DNA from: JBGSTR01 sp963707135
Lineage (GTDB): Bacteria > Pseudomonadota > Gammaproteobacteria > Chromatiales > Chromatiaceae
NCBI GenBank assembly: GCA_963707135.1
Contig: CAVPOY010000031.1
Location: 100,005 to 164,004 of the forward strand
Direction: 5' to 3'
DNA: 64,000 bases
Made by a program: the position numbers and the translations under genes. A model generated the notes under the pieces. That model did no database searches. It saw nothing but the letters and a program-made list of their open reading frames with translations, and was not told the origin of the DNA. Below, in pieces: positions 19,107 to 27,527 of this stretch (within the stretch, counting starts at the first letter, position 1; each line of letters starts with the position of its first letter).

Positions 19107-19958
19107 CTACCCGTTGTGGATCAGCCAGCGGTGCAGCAGGCTGGTGATCTCCCGTCCACGCGCCGACGCACGCGCCGAGCGCGATTCGAACAGCCGCACC
19201 AGGTCCTCTTGCCGAGGCGGCCGGACGGCCTCGCGCCTGCGCTGCGCCGCCAGATAGCGGGTCTTGAGCCAGCCGATACGCGCCGGCTCCAGGTACCAGG
19301 CAAGGATCTCTGTCAGGTCCCTGGCCAGAGCCGGCTCGCCGGTCTGCGCGAGCTCCGTGTTCAGGCCGAAACCCAGGTCCTGGAGGTGCGCCTGCATCCA
19401 GGCAAACGCCAGCGCTCGCAACCACTGGCGGGAGCGCTCCCCGTGCTCCGGCCCCGCGCAGCGCGCGGCCTCGCGGTTGATCCAGTCGCGGCACTCTGCC
19501 GGGCCGCGCGCCGCCTTGGGTATGCCCAGTTTTGCGCCAGCCCACCAAGCGGCCCGGCGGCGCAGGTCCTCGTACCAATGCCGGTACATGCCCGCGGCCT
19601 GGGGCAGCAGCAGGAACTCCGTGTACCGGTGAAAAAGCTCGTCGCGCTGGCCGGCGCGTCCGAGAACCCGCGCCACGACCTCGCCCGCATCGTCGACGAA
19701 CACCACCGTGACACCCGCGGCCGCGCACGCGAGCAGGGCCTCCGACGTCCAAGCCACCCAGGCACCGCTGTAGACGCGCGAGAGCCGGCATAGAGGGAAC
19801 AGTCGCTCTGCCTGCTCTTCCCGCAAGACGGACAGGGCCGGACCGTCGAGCGCCACCCGGGTGTCTCCGGAGGGCGCGATGTACAGGGGACGCGCGTCGG
19901 TGACGCATGCCGGGGGGTGTCCGCCGGGCGCGGAAGCTATTGCGGTCCGAACGATCAT
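19107..19958 (-). CDS. Cas1-like protein without the catalytic histidine
   Basis: A 283-residue Cas1-family paralogue. The N-terminal beta domain is recognisable (LYIAPSGDTRVALDGPALSV, VYSGAWVAWTSEALLACAAA, GVTVVFVDDAGEV) and the helical domain contains a region aligned with the Cas1 active site: GFGLNTELAQTGEPALARDL. The canonical GxxHE-type histidine is replaced by Thr201, and no glutamate equal to the GIEGAAA Glu of the neighbour Cas1 is seen; Asp214 is kept. It is therefore probably not an integrase, but may be a structural partner. It overlaps the end of cas1 by 4 bp (ATGA) and precedes cas2, so all four are one translationally coupled operon. Alternative: a divergent Cas1 family with a different catalytic set. 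Confidence 0.75.
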   Translation of the reverse strand: MIVRTAIASAPGGHPPACVTDARPLYIAPSGDTRVALDGPALSVLREEQAERLFPLCRLSRVYSGAWVAWTSEALLACAAAGVTVVFVDDAGEVVARVLGRAGQRDELFHRYTEFLLLPQAAGMYRHWYEDLRRRAAWWAGAKLGIPKAARGPAECRDWINREAARCAGPEHGERSRQWLRALAFAWMQAHLQDLGFGLNTELAQTGEPALARDLTEILAWYLEPARIGWLKTRYLAAQRRREAVRPPRQEDLVRLFESRSARASARGREITSLLHRWLIHNG

Positions 19959-20932
19959 GACCTCTCCTGCCGATTCGCGACGAACCCCGTGCCCTCCTCG
20001 GCCAGCGAGCGCGCGAGCCTGGCCGCGACGCGACGCAACAGCCGCCGCAGGGGCCGGGCGAGCGTCTCGAACTCGCTGTAGAACCTGTGCCGGCCGCTCT
20101 TGCCGAGCAGGCAGGCATCGCCCTCGCGCACGAAATCCTCGGCCCGCAGCGCCTTGTGGCGGAACTGCTCCCAGGCCCAGGCGTCGACCCGGGGGCGCAG
20201 CGGCTCGATCAGGTCACAGGCGAGCGATTCCCGACCGAAGTCCAGCTCATGGAAAAAGCCGATCATCGGGTCGAGCCCCGCGGCGTGGCAGGCACGCACG
20301 GCCTCGAAGTGCAGCAGCGTGTAGCCGAGCGAGAGCACGGCGTTGGCCGGGTCGCGGGGCGGCCGCCGGTTGCGGCCGGTAAAGCCCAGGGACTCGGGCA
20401 GCAGCCGCGCAAGGCCCGTGAAGTACGCCGACGCCGCCGCGCCCTCGATGCCGAGCAGACTGGAAACCGGCAACGGCCGTTCGGCCTGGATCCGGTCGAG
20501 CGCATGCTCGACCCGCTCCAGGGCCTCCGTCAGCGGGTAGCGCAGATCGGGGCGCTGGCCAAGGCCCCGGCGCAGCAGGCGTATCTGGCCCTTGAGCTTT
20601 CCCGACACCAGTCGCTCTGACCAGGCGCGTCGCCATGCCGCGTCCTCGTAGCGGCGGTACTGTCCGACGCGGCGCGCGGCGTCGTTGCCCGCGCGGCCGA
20701 GGACCACCGCCTGTTTCGACGCGTTGCGCCCGCCGAAAATCAGCACGCCGATCCCGGCGTCCGCCAGGCGGGCCAGCAGGCTGCTCTCGATCTCCACGGC
20801 GCTGCGCATGACCACGCGCTCCAACAGGTGCAGCGGGACCGTGGCCTGACGCGCGTCGTCCGCGTACAGCGCCAGCGTCCGGCCCTCGAGCTTCAGCGAC
20901 AGACCGCGGCGGTCCAGGTAAAGCGTGCTCAT
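19955..20932 (-). CDS. cas1: CRISPR-associated endonuclease Cas1
   Basis: A 325-residue integrase that inserts spacers into CRISPR arrays together with Cas2. The N-terminal beta domain (STLYLDRRGLSLKLEGRTLA) and the helical catalytic domain are complete; putative catalytic residues are E163 (LLGIEGAAASAYF), H228 (GFFHELDFG) and D240 (LACDLIEPLRP), the standard Cas1 set. It starts 6 bp after the cas2 at 20939 and ends overlapping the Cas1-like gene by 4 bp. The gene shows no frame damage, unlike the cas6 gene 5 kb upstream, so the adaptation module may still be functional, although no array is in the window. Confidence 0.95.
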   Translation of the reverse strand: MSTLYLDRRGLSLKLEGRTLALYADDARQATVPLHLLERVVMRSAVEIESSLLARLADAGIGVLIFGGRNASKQAVVLGRAGNDAARRVGQYRRYEDAAWRRAWSERLVSGKLKGQIRLLRRGLGQRPDLRYPLTEALERVEHALDRIQAERPLPVSSLLGIEGAAASAYFTGLARLLPESLGFTGRNRRPPRDPANAVLSLGYTLLHFEAVRACHAAGLDPMIGFFHELDFGRESLACDLIEPLRPRVDAWAWEQFRHKALRAEDFVREGDACLLGKSGRHRFYSEFETLARPLRRLLRRVAARLARSLAEEGTGFVANRQERS

Positions 20933-20938
20933 GCCGGG

Positions 20939-21223
20939 CTACCCCACGTAAAACCAGGGCGGGTCAACGGGTCTGACGGCCTTGCCCAGGGTCCGCACCT
21001 TGCCGCGCGGGTCGAGCCGGATCAGGAAGAACCGGTCCTCGACCGCATCGAGCACGCCGCGAACGGCAGCCAGCAGGTCCCGCCTCTCCGCCTCGGAGAG
21101 AAAACACTCGAACACGGACTTCTGCCGCCCGCTGGCGAAGCCCTTCAGCACCTTCAGGGCCTCGCGCAAGCGGCGCGCGTCGGAGACGTCGTAGGCCGCG
21201 ATGTAGAGCGTTCTTTGAGACAT
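20939..21223 (-). CDS. cas2: Cas2 (first gene of the adaptation operon)
   Basis: A 94-residue Cas2, normal length. It starts MSQRTLYIAAYDVSDARRLR with conserved Asp12 in the first strand, continues ASGRQKSVFECFLSEAERRD and closes with RFFLIRLDP and a short C-terminal strand. It would form the dimer bridging two Cas1 dimers during spacer capture. The gene overlaps nothing, ending 6 bp before cas1, and is the promoter-proximal gene of the four-gene operon. No strong promoter is evident in the 387 bp upstream. Confidence 0.93.
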   Translation of the reverse strand: MSQRTLYIAAYDVSDARRLREALKVLKGFASGRQKSVFECFLSEAERRDLLAAVRGVLDAVEDRFFLIRLDPRGKVRTLGKAVRPVDPPWFYVG

Positions 21224-21610
21224 GCGAGCAGGTTATCCCTGTCGCGCGACAGTCGCAGGGTTCGCAACCTTGCGGGAGCGGTGGGCCAGCCACGTAGCCG
21301 GTATGCAGCAGCGCGGAATCCGGGGCAACCTGGATCGCGCCGGGCACGCCAAGCCGATCAACGGCCCGGCCGGGTCACCCGATTCAGATCCCCCCATCCC
21401 CCCAACATGCCCGGCCCCATCCAGGCTACGGATTTGTGCCCCCTCTCCCGCTCGCGGGAGAGGGACGGGGTGAGGGGGAAGCCACTTCGCCTGGATGAAG
21501 CGAAGCGGAGGCCAGGCCGACCCCGGCTCGGTATCAGAATCGAGTCTCGATCGCCCCCGGCAGCGGCATGCGCGTGGGGCGAGGCCCCGTCGCCGCTTCC
21601 CGGCTCGCTC
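21224..21610. other. Intergenic segment between cas2 and corA
   Basis: No credible gene. It should carry the promoter of the cas2-cas1 operon near 21224-21300, but no clear hexamers are seen. It holds the palindromic repeat at 21441-21464 and, at 21485-21505, a second palindrome (CTTCGC pairing with GCGAAG) whose 16-base segment 21495-21510 recurs exactly at 52443-52458. No CRISPR repeat-spacer structure is present. Confidence 0.5.
21441..21478. repeat. REP-like palindrome, copy 1
   Basis: CCCTCTCCCG, a four-base loop, then CGGGAGAGGG (21441-21464) form a perfect 10-bp stem followed by ACGGGGTGAGGGG. Related copies lie at 41247-41277 and, inverted, at 47438-47471; all three are outside genes. 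Confidence 0.7.
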
Positions 21611-22567
21611 TCAGAGCCAGCCCTTCCGCTTGAAGTAGAGATAGGGCGCTATCGCCGAGGCGACCATGAGCCCCAGGGCCAAGGGGTAGCCCCAACGCAT
21701 GCTCAGCTCCGGCATGACGCTGAAGTTCATGCCGTAGATGCTGGCCACCAGCGTGGGCGGCAGAAACACCACCGCCGCAATGGAGAAGGTCTTGATGATC
21801 TTGTTCTGCTCGAGGTTGATGAAGCCCATCGCCGAATTGAGCAGGAAGTTCACCTTCTCGGTCAGGAACGCATTGTGCGGCAACAGGGTTTCCACGTCGC
21901 GCAGCAGCTCCTGGATCCATTCCGCCTGTTCGGAGTCGAAACGCCCCCGGCGCAGCAGAAAGGTCAGGTCGCGCTGGGCGTCCATCAGGGCGATCCTCAC
22001 CTTGCCGTTCAGGTTCTCCTGCACCGCGAGCACGTCCAGAGACTCCTCGAAGTCCACCTCGACCCGCTGGAGCACCTTGGCGCTCAGAGCCTCGAGCTTA
22101 CGCGTCGCGTCCTCGAGCTCGTCCGCCAGTCCGTCGACCTTGATCTCCATCAGGTTCAACACGATCGACTCGGGGTCGTCGATCAGCATCGGGTCATGAG
22201 CGCTGCGCCGGCGCAGCAACCGCATGGCCGGCAGCTCCCGCGGCGCGAGGGACACCACACGCTTCTCGCACATGATGATGCATACGTTGGTGTTCTGCGG
22301 CGTGCCGTCCAGGGTATGCAGAAACAGGGTGTTGAACTGCAGGGCCTCGTCGTGGGCGACGTGATGGGCGCTCGCCTCCAGCTCCTCGATCTCCTCGAGG
22401 CTGGGGAACGGAAACCCGTAGAGCGCCTGCACAGCCGCGAGCTCCTCGACGGTGGGCTCGACGAGCTGGATCCAGATGGCGCTCGGGAGGGCCGCCGGGA
22501 GCTGGTTGGACGGGATCTCCGTCAGGCGATGCCTTTCGAGCAGGTAGGCTTCGAGCACTTGAAACAA
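21611..22567 (-). CDS. corA: CorA-family Mg2+/Co2+ transport protein
   Basis: A 318-residue inner-membrane channel. The large N-terminal cytosolic domain ends in a long helix, and two C-terminal helices (TFSIAAVVFLPPTLVASIYG, then GYPLALGLMVASAIAPYLYF) flank the conserved pore motif YGMNF at about residues 275-279. It ends in a short positive tail (KRKGWL). The gene is intact and of usual length. It sits between the cas adaptation genes and the DUF2130/CARF genes; because it is a common housekeeping protein this is probably chance, though CorA-like proteins are known cyclic-nucleotide effectors of some type III CRISPR systems. Its N-terminal domain here looks like ordinary CorA, not a fused effector. 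Confidence 0.92.
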   Translation of the reverse strand: MFQVLEAYLLERHRLTEIPSNQLPAALPSAIWIQLVEPTVEELAAVQALYGFPFPSLEEIEELEASAHHVAHDEALQFNTLFLHTLDGTPQNTNVCIIMCEKRVVSLAPRELPAMRLLRRRSAHDPMLIDDPESIVLNLMEIKVDGLADELEDATRKLEALSAKVLQRVEVDFEESLDVLAVQENLNGKVRIALMDAQRDLTFLLRRGRFDSEQAEWIQELLRDVETLLPHNAFLTEKVNFLLNSAMGFINLEQNKIIKTFSIAAVVFLPPTLVASIYGMNFSVMPELSMRWGYPLALGLMVASAIAPYLYFKRKGWL

Positions 22568-22945
22568 CCTCGAGTTGGACGTCCCGCCCCGCGGGACGGG
22601 TGACAGCGACCCGAGGCCAATGTTACTGCTCGCCCACGGCGTTCGGAAGCAAGGGCTTCAATGACGCGACGCCAAACCGGTAGGCCAAGCAAGGTCGCGC
22701 GTCAAACGCCTGACCACGCCATCGGCCCCCCCATGGAGCCAGAGCCGCGGCTATGGCCGCGTTTTTCATTCGCCGGCACACGGCTTCTTGAGCATGGCGC
22801 GGACTTCAGGGTCTTACCGGGCCCCCTCTTTGCGGCTGATACCTGGTGAAAGCTTATCCATGCACAACGTCAGGAAATACGCTTGCGTTCGGGGACACTG
22901 TCAAATCAAACGCTAGCGCCTCCGGACCAGGTCTCTGACTATCAG
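22568..22945. other. Non-coding segment upstream of corA
   Basis: Holds the corA promoter region but no gene that I can support; short open frames have no coherent composition. The segment around 22845-22920 is relatively A/T-rich. Confidence 0.4.
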
Positions 22946-23177
22946 TCACTTGTGTTGTTGGCCCCGCCTGGTTAGCCGGTCCCAGTATTCTTGCCGTTCG
23001 CGCCGTTCCCGTTCCTGCTCAATGCGCAGCATTTCCTTCTCGCGCAGATCGCGCCGGTGCTGCTCCGCAATGGCGTGCGCCTGTTGCCAGCGTTCGTAAG
23101 CGTCCGATCCAGCCAAGCCGTCGGCTAGCGCCGCGGACCGCGACCCCTGTAATTACGACCGCCAGAACCGTCTTCAT
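22946..23177 (-). pseudogene. Small exported coiled-coil protein, apparent frameshift in the signal peptide
   Basis: From ATG 23177 the frame starts MKTVLAVVITGVAV, a signal-peptide core. The continuation in the +1 frame reads SAALADGLAGSDAYERWQQA and then a charged helix rich in Arg and Glu (EQHRRDLREKEMLRIEQERE) and ends RRGQQHK at 22946. Joining the two needs a single base change near 23130. The result, a signal peptide, an ALA cleavage site and a coiled coil of about 60 residues, is too coherent for chance. No known family recognised. The two frames could also be a sequencing indel, in which case the gene is intact. Confidence 0.5.
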
Positions 23178-23395
23178 ATGCCCAACCTGCTGCCTATCCT
23201 TCCAAGCCTGACTTGCCATCGGAAGTCTCTCCATTCCGGGCGCCTTGCCCCGAAGCGCCGCGACGCCGCAACGGGTCAAACACGTTCCGAATGTCTTAAA
23301 TTGATTGAATCACCGCCATTTCACTGGCGTCCCAATCCCCTTTAGATCGGGTCTCTGATTTCTACATCCCTCCGACAACCCCAGCAAACACCTAG

Positions 23396-24775
23396 TCATT
23401 CGCTTCCCGTGTCCTCCAGCAGGTTACCGCCGTCCAGCTCCAGGGCCGGGATGGCGGCCAGTCCGCCGCCGACGATGCCTTGCAGGGCGCCGTACATGCC
23501 CGAGGTGCTGCCGATGACCCGCTGGATCTGCTTCTCGCGCTCGGCCCACTGCTTCTCCATGGCGCGGCGCTCGCGCTGGATCTGGGACTGCATGGCGCTG
23601 AAGGCCTCGACGATGGCCTCCACCCGCTGGCGGAACTCGTCGCCGGCCAGATAGGTGTAGAGCAGTTCCATCTTCTCGTTCTTGCCCTCCGAGGCGGCGC
23701 GGGCGTAGGCGACCTGGATGAGCTGCTCGCGCAGGGCCACGGCGAGCGCGGGCCAGGTCCTGACGCCGGCGACCCAGACGCCGTCGATGCGGCCGAAGCC
23801 CTCGATACCGTCGGGCAGGGCGACCGAGACCAGCACGGCGGCGCCGGCGCCGGCGGCCCGCTGGTCCTGCTTGAGCTTGTCGATCCAGGCGGGCGCCCAG
23901 TTCTTGGCGTTCTTGGTCTCCCAGAGGATGAGCCCGCAGTCTTCGAAGCGTTCGTTGCGCACCCGCTGCTGGATGTCGGCACCGCGCGCGCCCTTGAGCA
24001 CGGGGTCGATACGGTCCTGCGGGAACTGGCGCTCCAGGGCCGCCTGGATGTCGAGCTCCAGGACCTCGCCCTGCAGCTCCTGCGAGCCGAGCTCGCTGCG
24101 GCGCTTGGCGTCCTCCAGGGCCTGGCGCAGGTCGGCGATCTGCTTCTCCTTCTCCTTGAGCTTGAGACCCTGCTCCTCGGCGGCGGACCTGCGAATGGCG
24201 GTCTCCAGCTCGGTCTTGGCGGCGTCGAGCTTGCGGGCGACCTCGAGATCGAGCTCGCGGGCGCGCTCCTCCAGGGCGGTCTTCTCCTTGCGCAGGGCCA
24301 GCTCCGCCTCCTGGGCGAGGCGCGCCTTCTCGCGCTGTGCGGCGAGGTCGTCCCGCAGCTCTTTCAGGGCAAGCTCGTTCTGCTCGCGGGCTCGTGTCTC
24401 GACCGCCGCGGCGGCCTGGGCGATGCGCTCGGACTCGCCCTTGCGCAGGGTCTCCTCGACCTCGGCGCGGATGCGCTCGGCCTGGGCCTTCTGCGTCTCC
24501 TCCAGCTCGCGCTTTTCCTTGCGCAGCGCCAGCTCGCGGTTCGCGGCCTCCTCGGCCTGCCGGGCCCGCTCGGCGATCTGCGCCCGAAGGTCCGCGAGGT
24601 CGATGTCGAGGGCGCCGCGGGCGCGCTGCTCGGCCTCGGCCACCGCGCGCTTGAGACGGGCCTCGTTCTCGGCCTTGAGGCTGGTCTCCAGCTCGCCCCG
24701 GATCTGGGCGCCGAGGGCCTCGGAGACGGGTATCTCGAAGCCGCAGTTGGGGCATTTGATGCTGGTGTCCTTCAT
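23396..24775 (-). CDS. DUF2130 protein: coiled coil with PD-(D/E)XK nuclease-like domain
   Basis: A 459-residue protein. It begins with a short zinc-ribbon-like CPNCGFEIPVSEALG (residues 8-22), followed by a very long charged coiled coil to about residue 235, then the DUF2130 domain. That domain contains GADIQQRV (D267) and GLILWETKNAKNW (E286 and K288), spaced like the D...E-x-K active site of PD-(D/E)XK nucleases; RmuC-like proteins have a similar layout of a coiled coil ahead of a nuclease fold. The ATG at 24775 lies 4 bp after the stop of the CARF-domain gene, so the two are co-translated. DUF2130 proteins are not commonly listed as Cas proteins; the close coupling suggests a shared defence role, which is inference. 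Confidence 0.75.
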   Translation of the reverse strand: MKDTSIKCPNCGFEIPVSEALGAQIRGELETSLKAENEARLKRAVAEAEQRARGALDIDLADLRAQIAERARQAEEAANRELALRKEKRELEETQKAQAERIRAEVEETLRKGESERIAQAAAAVETRAREQNELALKELRDDLAAQREKARLAQEAELALRKEKTALEERARELDLEVARKLDAAKTELETAIRRSAAEEQGLKLKEKEKQIADLRQALEDAKRRSELGSQELQGEVLELDIQAALERQFPQDRIDPVLKGARGADIQQRVRNERFEDCGLILWETKNAKNWAPAWIDKLKQDQRAAGAGAAVLVSVALPDGIEGFGRIDGVWVAGVRTWPALAVALREQLIQVAYARAASEGKNEKMELLYTYLAGDEFRQRVEAIVEAFSAMQSQIQRERRAMEKQWAEREKQIQRVIGSTSGMYGALQGIVGGGLAAIPALELDGGNLLEDTGSE

Positions 24776-24779
24776 TGGG

Positions 24780-25976
24780 TCACTCGCTCGTGGTGTGGTC
24801 TGGTTGGGCGTCGAGCATCCCACAAGGCCGGGTCGCCTGGCCGGAGGCGCAAGCTTGCGGGACATCGCCGATGGGCGCGAACGCGATGGCCTCCGGCTCG
24901 ATTTTCAGGCCATAGCGTGTCCTGGGCCGGCGGCCGTCGGACTGGATCAGGTAGGGCGCGGCGAGCGCTCGTCCCAGGGCCTGCTCGATGGCCCCGTTGG
25001 TGCGCGACTTTCGCTGATCGAAATACTCCGGCGTCATCCCGTCACGCAACGCCTCGGCGACGCGCTCGAAATCGCCGGACATGTCGCCGACGATGCGGCG
25101 GTACTCGCCGAGGTATTGGCGGTCCAGCCCATCGGTGTCCCAACGCGCCGCATGCAGACCGGCCGAGCGGCGGCGGGCCATCGCGGCATAGAACGCGAGC
25201 TCCGCGGGCGTCATCTCCAGGGTCTCGCCGCCGGCCCGGATGCGCTGCCGGGCGAGATCGATGGTCAGCTCGGGCGGCTCCAGGGCGCGGCGGGCGGCTG
25301 AGACGGTCTGGCCGAAGCTCGAGCTTCCCGTCAACAGGCGCTCAGGCAGGCCCTCGCGCAGGCTGACGAAGGGGATCTCGGCCAGGGTCACGCGCGCCTC
25401 GCAGGTATCCGCGAGCTTGTTGTCCCGGGTCGTGATCACCCGGCTGTAGGGAGTCGGGTAGAAGAAGTCCCAGCTCGACTCATAGGGTTCCGAGACGAGC
25501 ACGTGCGAGAGCCTGTCCTGGGGTCGACCGAAGAGCGAGAGGGCATAGCCGAGGTAGTAGCCCATGGTCTTGCGCCCGCCCGCGATGGACACGTGCAGGG
25601 CGCTGCCCGGGTCGGCCGTGAGCTCGCGGACCAGCTCGGTGATCAGGTCCGCGGCCAGCTGGTTGTCCTCGGGGGTGCGTATATCGGTCAGCGGGCTACC
25701 GCTCGCGTCCTGCAGCACCCGGATGCGCTCCGGGCCGAAGGCGATGGGCGGCAGCGAGTAGTCGCGCAGCAGCCGCCCGTACCAGCCCGGATCCGCCGAC
25801 AGCAGGCTGAGCCGTGCCCGCTCGGCCCCCTCGGCGGTGGTCACCAGCGCGACCTCGGTGGGCAGGAACGCTGGCGCGCGCTTTACGGCCAGGGCGTAGA
25901 GGGTCTCGGTGACGACCTGCGGCGAAAGGCCGGTCACCGCGAGCAGGATTCGGCGCGGGTACTCCGTTGGGTCCAT
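24780..25976 (-). CDS. NE0113-family CRISPR-associated CARF protein (ring nuclease/Csm6-related)
   Basis: A 398-residue protein. The N-terminal CARF domain reads YPRRILLAVTGLSPQVVTET, continues to LHVSIAGGRKTMGYYLGYAL and SLFGRPQDRLSHVLVSEP, which match the NE0113 (TIGR02584) CRISPR-associated family. CARF domains of this sort bind cyclic oligoadenylate made by Cas10 in type III systems. The C-terminal part (about 270-380) is helical with an ARWDTDGLDRQYLGEYRRIV segment and an RTNGAIEQALGRAL segment and looks like a winged-helix output; no HEPN R-X4-6-H motif is obvious. It lies between broken cas6 and the DUF2130 gene. No cas10 is in the window, so its ligand source must be elsewhere. Confidence 0.8.
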   Translation of the reverse strand: MDPTEYPRRILLAVTGLSPQVVTETLYALAVKRAPAFLPTEVALVTTAEGAERARLSLLSADPGWYGRLLRDYSLPPIAFGPERIRVLQDASGSPLTDIRTPEDNQLAADLITELVRELTADPGSALHVSIAGGRKTMGYYLGYALSLFGRPQDRLSHVLVSEPYESSWDFFYPTPYSRVITTRDNKLADTCEARVTLAEIPFVSLREGLPERLLTGSSSFGQTVSAARRALEPPELTIDLARQRIRAGGETLEMTPAELAFYAAMARRRSAGLHAARWDTDGLDRQYLGEYRRIVGDMSGDFERVAEALRDGMTPEYFDQRKSRTNGAIEQALGRALAAPYLIQSDGRRPRTRYGLKIEPEAIAFAPIGDVPQACASGQATRPCGMLDAQPDHTTSE

Positions 25977-26172
25977 GATGGTGTTGATCCGATGGCTGAT
26001 CGTGTAGGGATTCGCCCCGCTCCCCGGCCCTGCCCGGGGGAGCGTCTGAAGAAGGTGGGTCCGGGCGGCGTCCCTGCCTTGACCCGCATCCTGCGCTCCC
26101 TGTCGGCCCGGAGCCCGTGAGGCAGGATGCCTTGAACGTGCGTTCGGGTCAGATCCCGCAACCTTGCGGCGC

Positions 26173-27202
26173 TCACCGCGTCGGCGCGGTCTGCCGCAGC
26201 GGATCCGAACTGCCGGCGGGGCTCAGCCGGTACTTGCCCAGGCCGAAGCTTGTGCCCTTGCCGACATGGGTCCACTGCCCGAGCCAGAGGGCAGGCCAGA
26301 AGGCTGCGAACTCCAGGCCCTTCGAGCAGGATCTCGCCGACCAGCCCGCCCATCTGCATGGTTGTGCGCTGGCGCGACGAGAAACGGGTCCAGTCGGACC
26401 AGGTCAGGTCGGAAGCGGTCAGGCGGACATCCGCGGCCGCATCGGCGAGGCGTCGTCCAATTCGACGGCTTCGTCAGAATCCGCCGTAGAAGGCCGCGAG
26501 GCTGGACAGCCGCGAGACCAGACCGCGCAACAGGTCTCCGGGCACGAACTCCGCTGGACCGACAAAATGGCCTTGCCGCTTTATGCGGACGGGAGTCCGA
26601 AACTCTAATCCGACCGCGCCCGGCGGCGCCGGCGGGGCGTGCGAAACCTGGCCCGAGACCCTTTGGTACTCACCGGAATCGGCGTCATAGACGCGTAGCC
26701 AGTCGCCACTCCCGAGGACTTGCTGGGCGGACACCTCACGCAGCCTGAACCGGCCGCCGGTGCGCCCGATACCGCGTTCGCCCGCCAGTTTCAGCGTTTG
26801 GATCAGGTAGGGCAGAAGCTCGATGGCAGGCCCGATGAGATTCAGCCCAAGCCCGAGGATCGCTCCGGCTGCGATCTCCCGCCCGGGGCGCTCGTCCGGG
26901 TCGAGCACGAACGGGTGAGGCAGTGCCGTGTAGCGGCTCGCGAGCTCCGGTCTCGTCGGAGGGGACTCGAAGAAGACCGAATAGGCGCAGGTGCCGGCGA
27001 GGAGGCAGCCTTGGCAGGTCGGCTGGCGCGTCACGCACGCGGTCCGCCGAAGGCTGTGCCCAAGCAGGCCGCGCCAGGCGGATCCGGCGTAGGCCGGCAT
27101 CCGAATCGGTTCGACCGACACGAGCTCGAAGCGTACCGCGACGATCGGCGGGAGGCCGAGGTCGAGCGGATTGCGGGCGCGGGTTTCGGGTGCCGCGATC
27201 AT
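26173..27202 (-). pseudogene. cas6: cas6 with three frameshifts
   Basis: The RAMP-type Cas6 endoribonuclease, which cuts CRISPR precursor RNA. The intact frame (27202 to 26474) has the N-terminal ferredoxin fold, a CQGCLLAGTCAY cysteine segment and ERGIGRTGGRFRLREVSAQQ, but stops at SLAAFYGGF. The C-terminal domain continues in other frames: DSDEAVELDDAS, then ASDLTWSDWTRFSSRQRTTM and QMGGLVGEI, then GLEFAAFWPALWLGQWTHVG and KGTSFGLGKYRLS, ending about 26173. So single-base shifts lie near 26480, 26440 and 26310. All pieces fit the Cas6 C-terminal pattern (RQ...MGG..G and G.GK.T.FGLG.Y). The gene is dead unless these are sequencing errors. Confidence 0.85.
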
Positions 27203-27527
27203 GGCGGGTATACCTATGGTGCGCGACGCTTTGGTCGCTATCGAATCCTAATCCTCGCCGCTGCCAAGCCGACATGTTTCGCTTGGCAAGCTTGCGGGAG
27301 CTCGGGCCGCGGAACCATGATGCGTCTCACCATGTGTTGTCATCACTTGGCCGCGGCGGCCGGCGCTTGGGCTCAGGGGTGCGGCGTGCCAGGCCCTGAG
27401 TCCGCGCAACGGGCCTCGTTCTCCCCGGGGGGCTCTGAGCGAGGCCGTCCGTTGACGGCCCCCTCTCTCGCCGCTTAACGTCCGCTCGACCCAACATCCT
27501 CCCCTGAAAGCCAGATCGGGAGAGCCG
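27203..27527. other. Divergent intergenic segment between cas6 and an acetyltransferase gene
   Basis: No gene supported. It would hold promoters for cas6 (minus) and the acetyltransferase (plus). No CRISPR repeat structure is present. An inverted repeat-like CCAAGCCGACATGTTTCGCTTGG at 27262-27284 (CCAAGC pairing with GCTTGG) is the only visible palindrome. Confidence 0.4.

Noticed and set aside
21611..22567. CorA as a CRISPR type III signalling effector
   Set aside because: It has an ordinary CorA N-terminal domain without a cyclic-nucleotide motif and reads as a normal Mg transporter; position between cas genes is probably coincidence.
20828..22603. 591-codon plus-strand frame opposite cas1, cas2 and corA
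   Set aside because: It crosses three real genes and an intergenic repeat, so cannot be one protein.
23480..25366. 628-codon plus-strand frame opposite the DUF2130/CARF genes
   Set aside because: Leu/Gly/Ala-rich mirror of a coiled coil; no start signal and it crosses a gene boundary.
18186..27527. A CRISPR repeat-spacer array near the cas genes
   Set aside because: I looked through all gaps (18186-18452, 21224-21610, 22568-23395, 25977-26173, 27203-27527) for direct repeats of 25-40 bases and found none. An array could lie outside the window.
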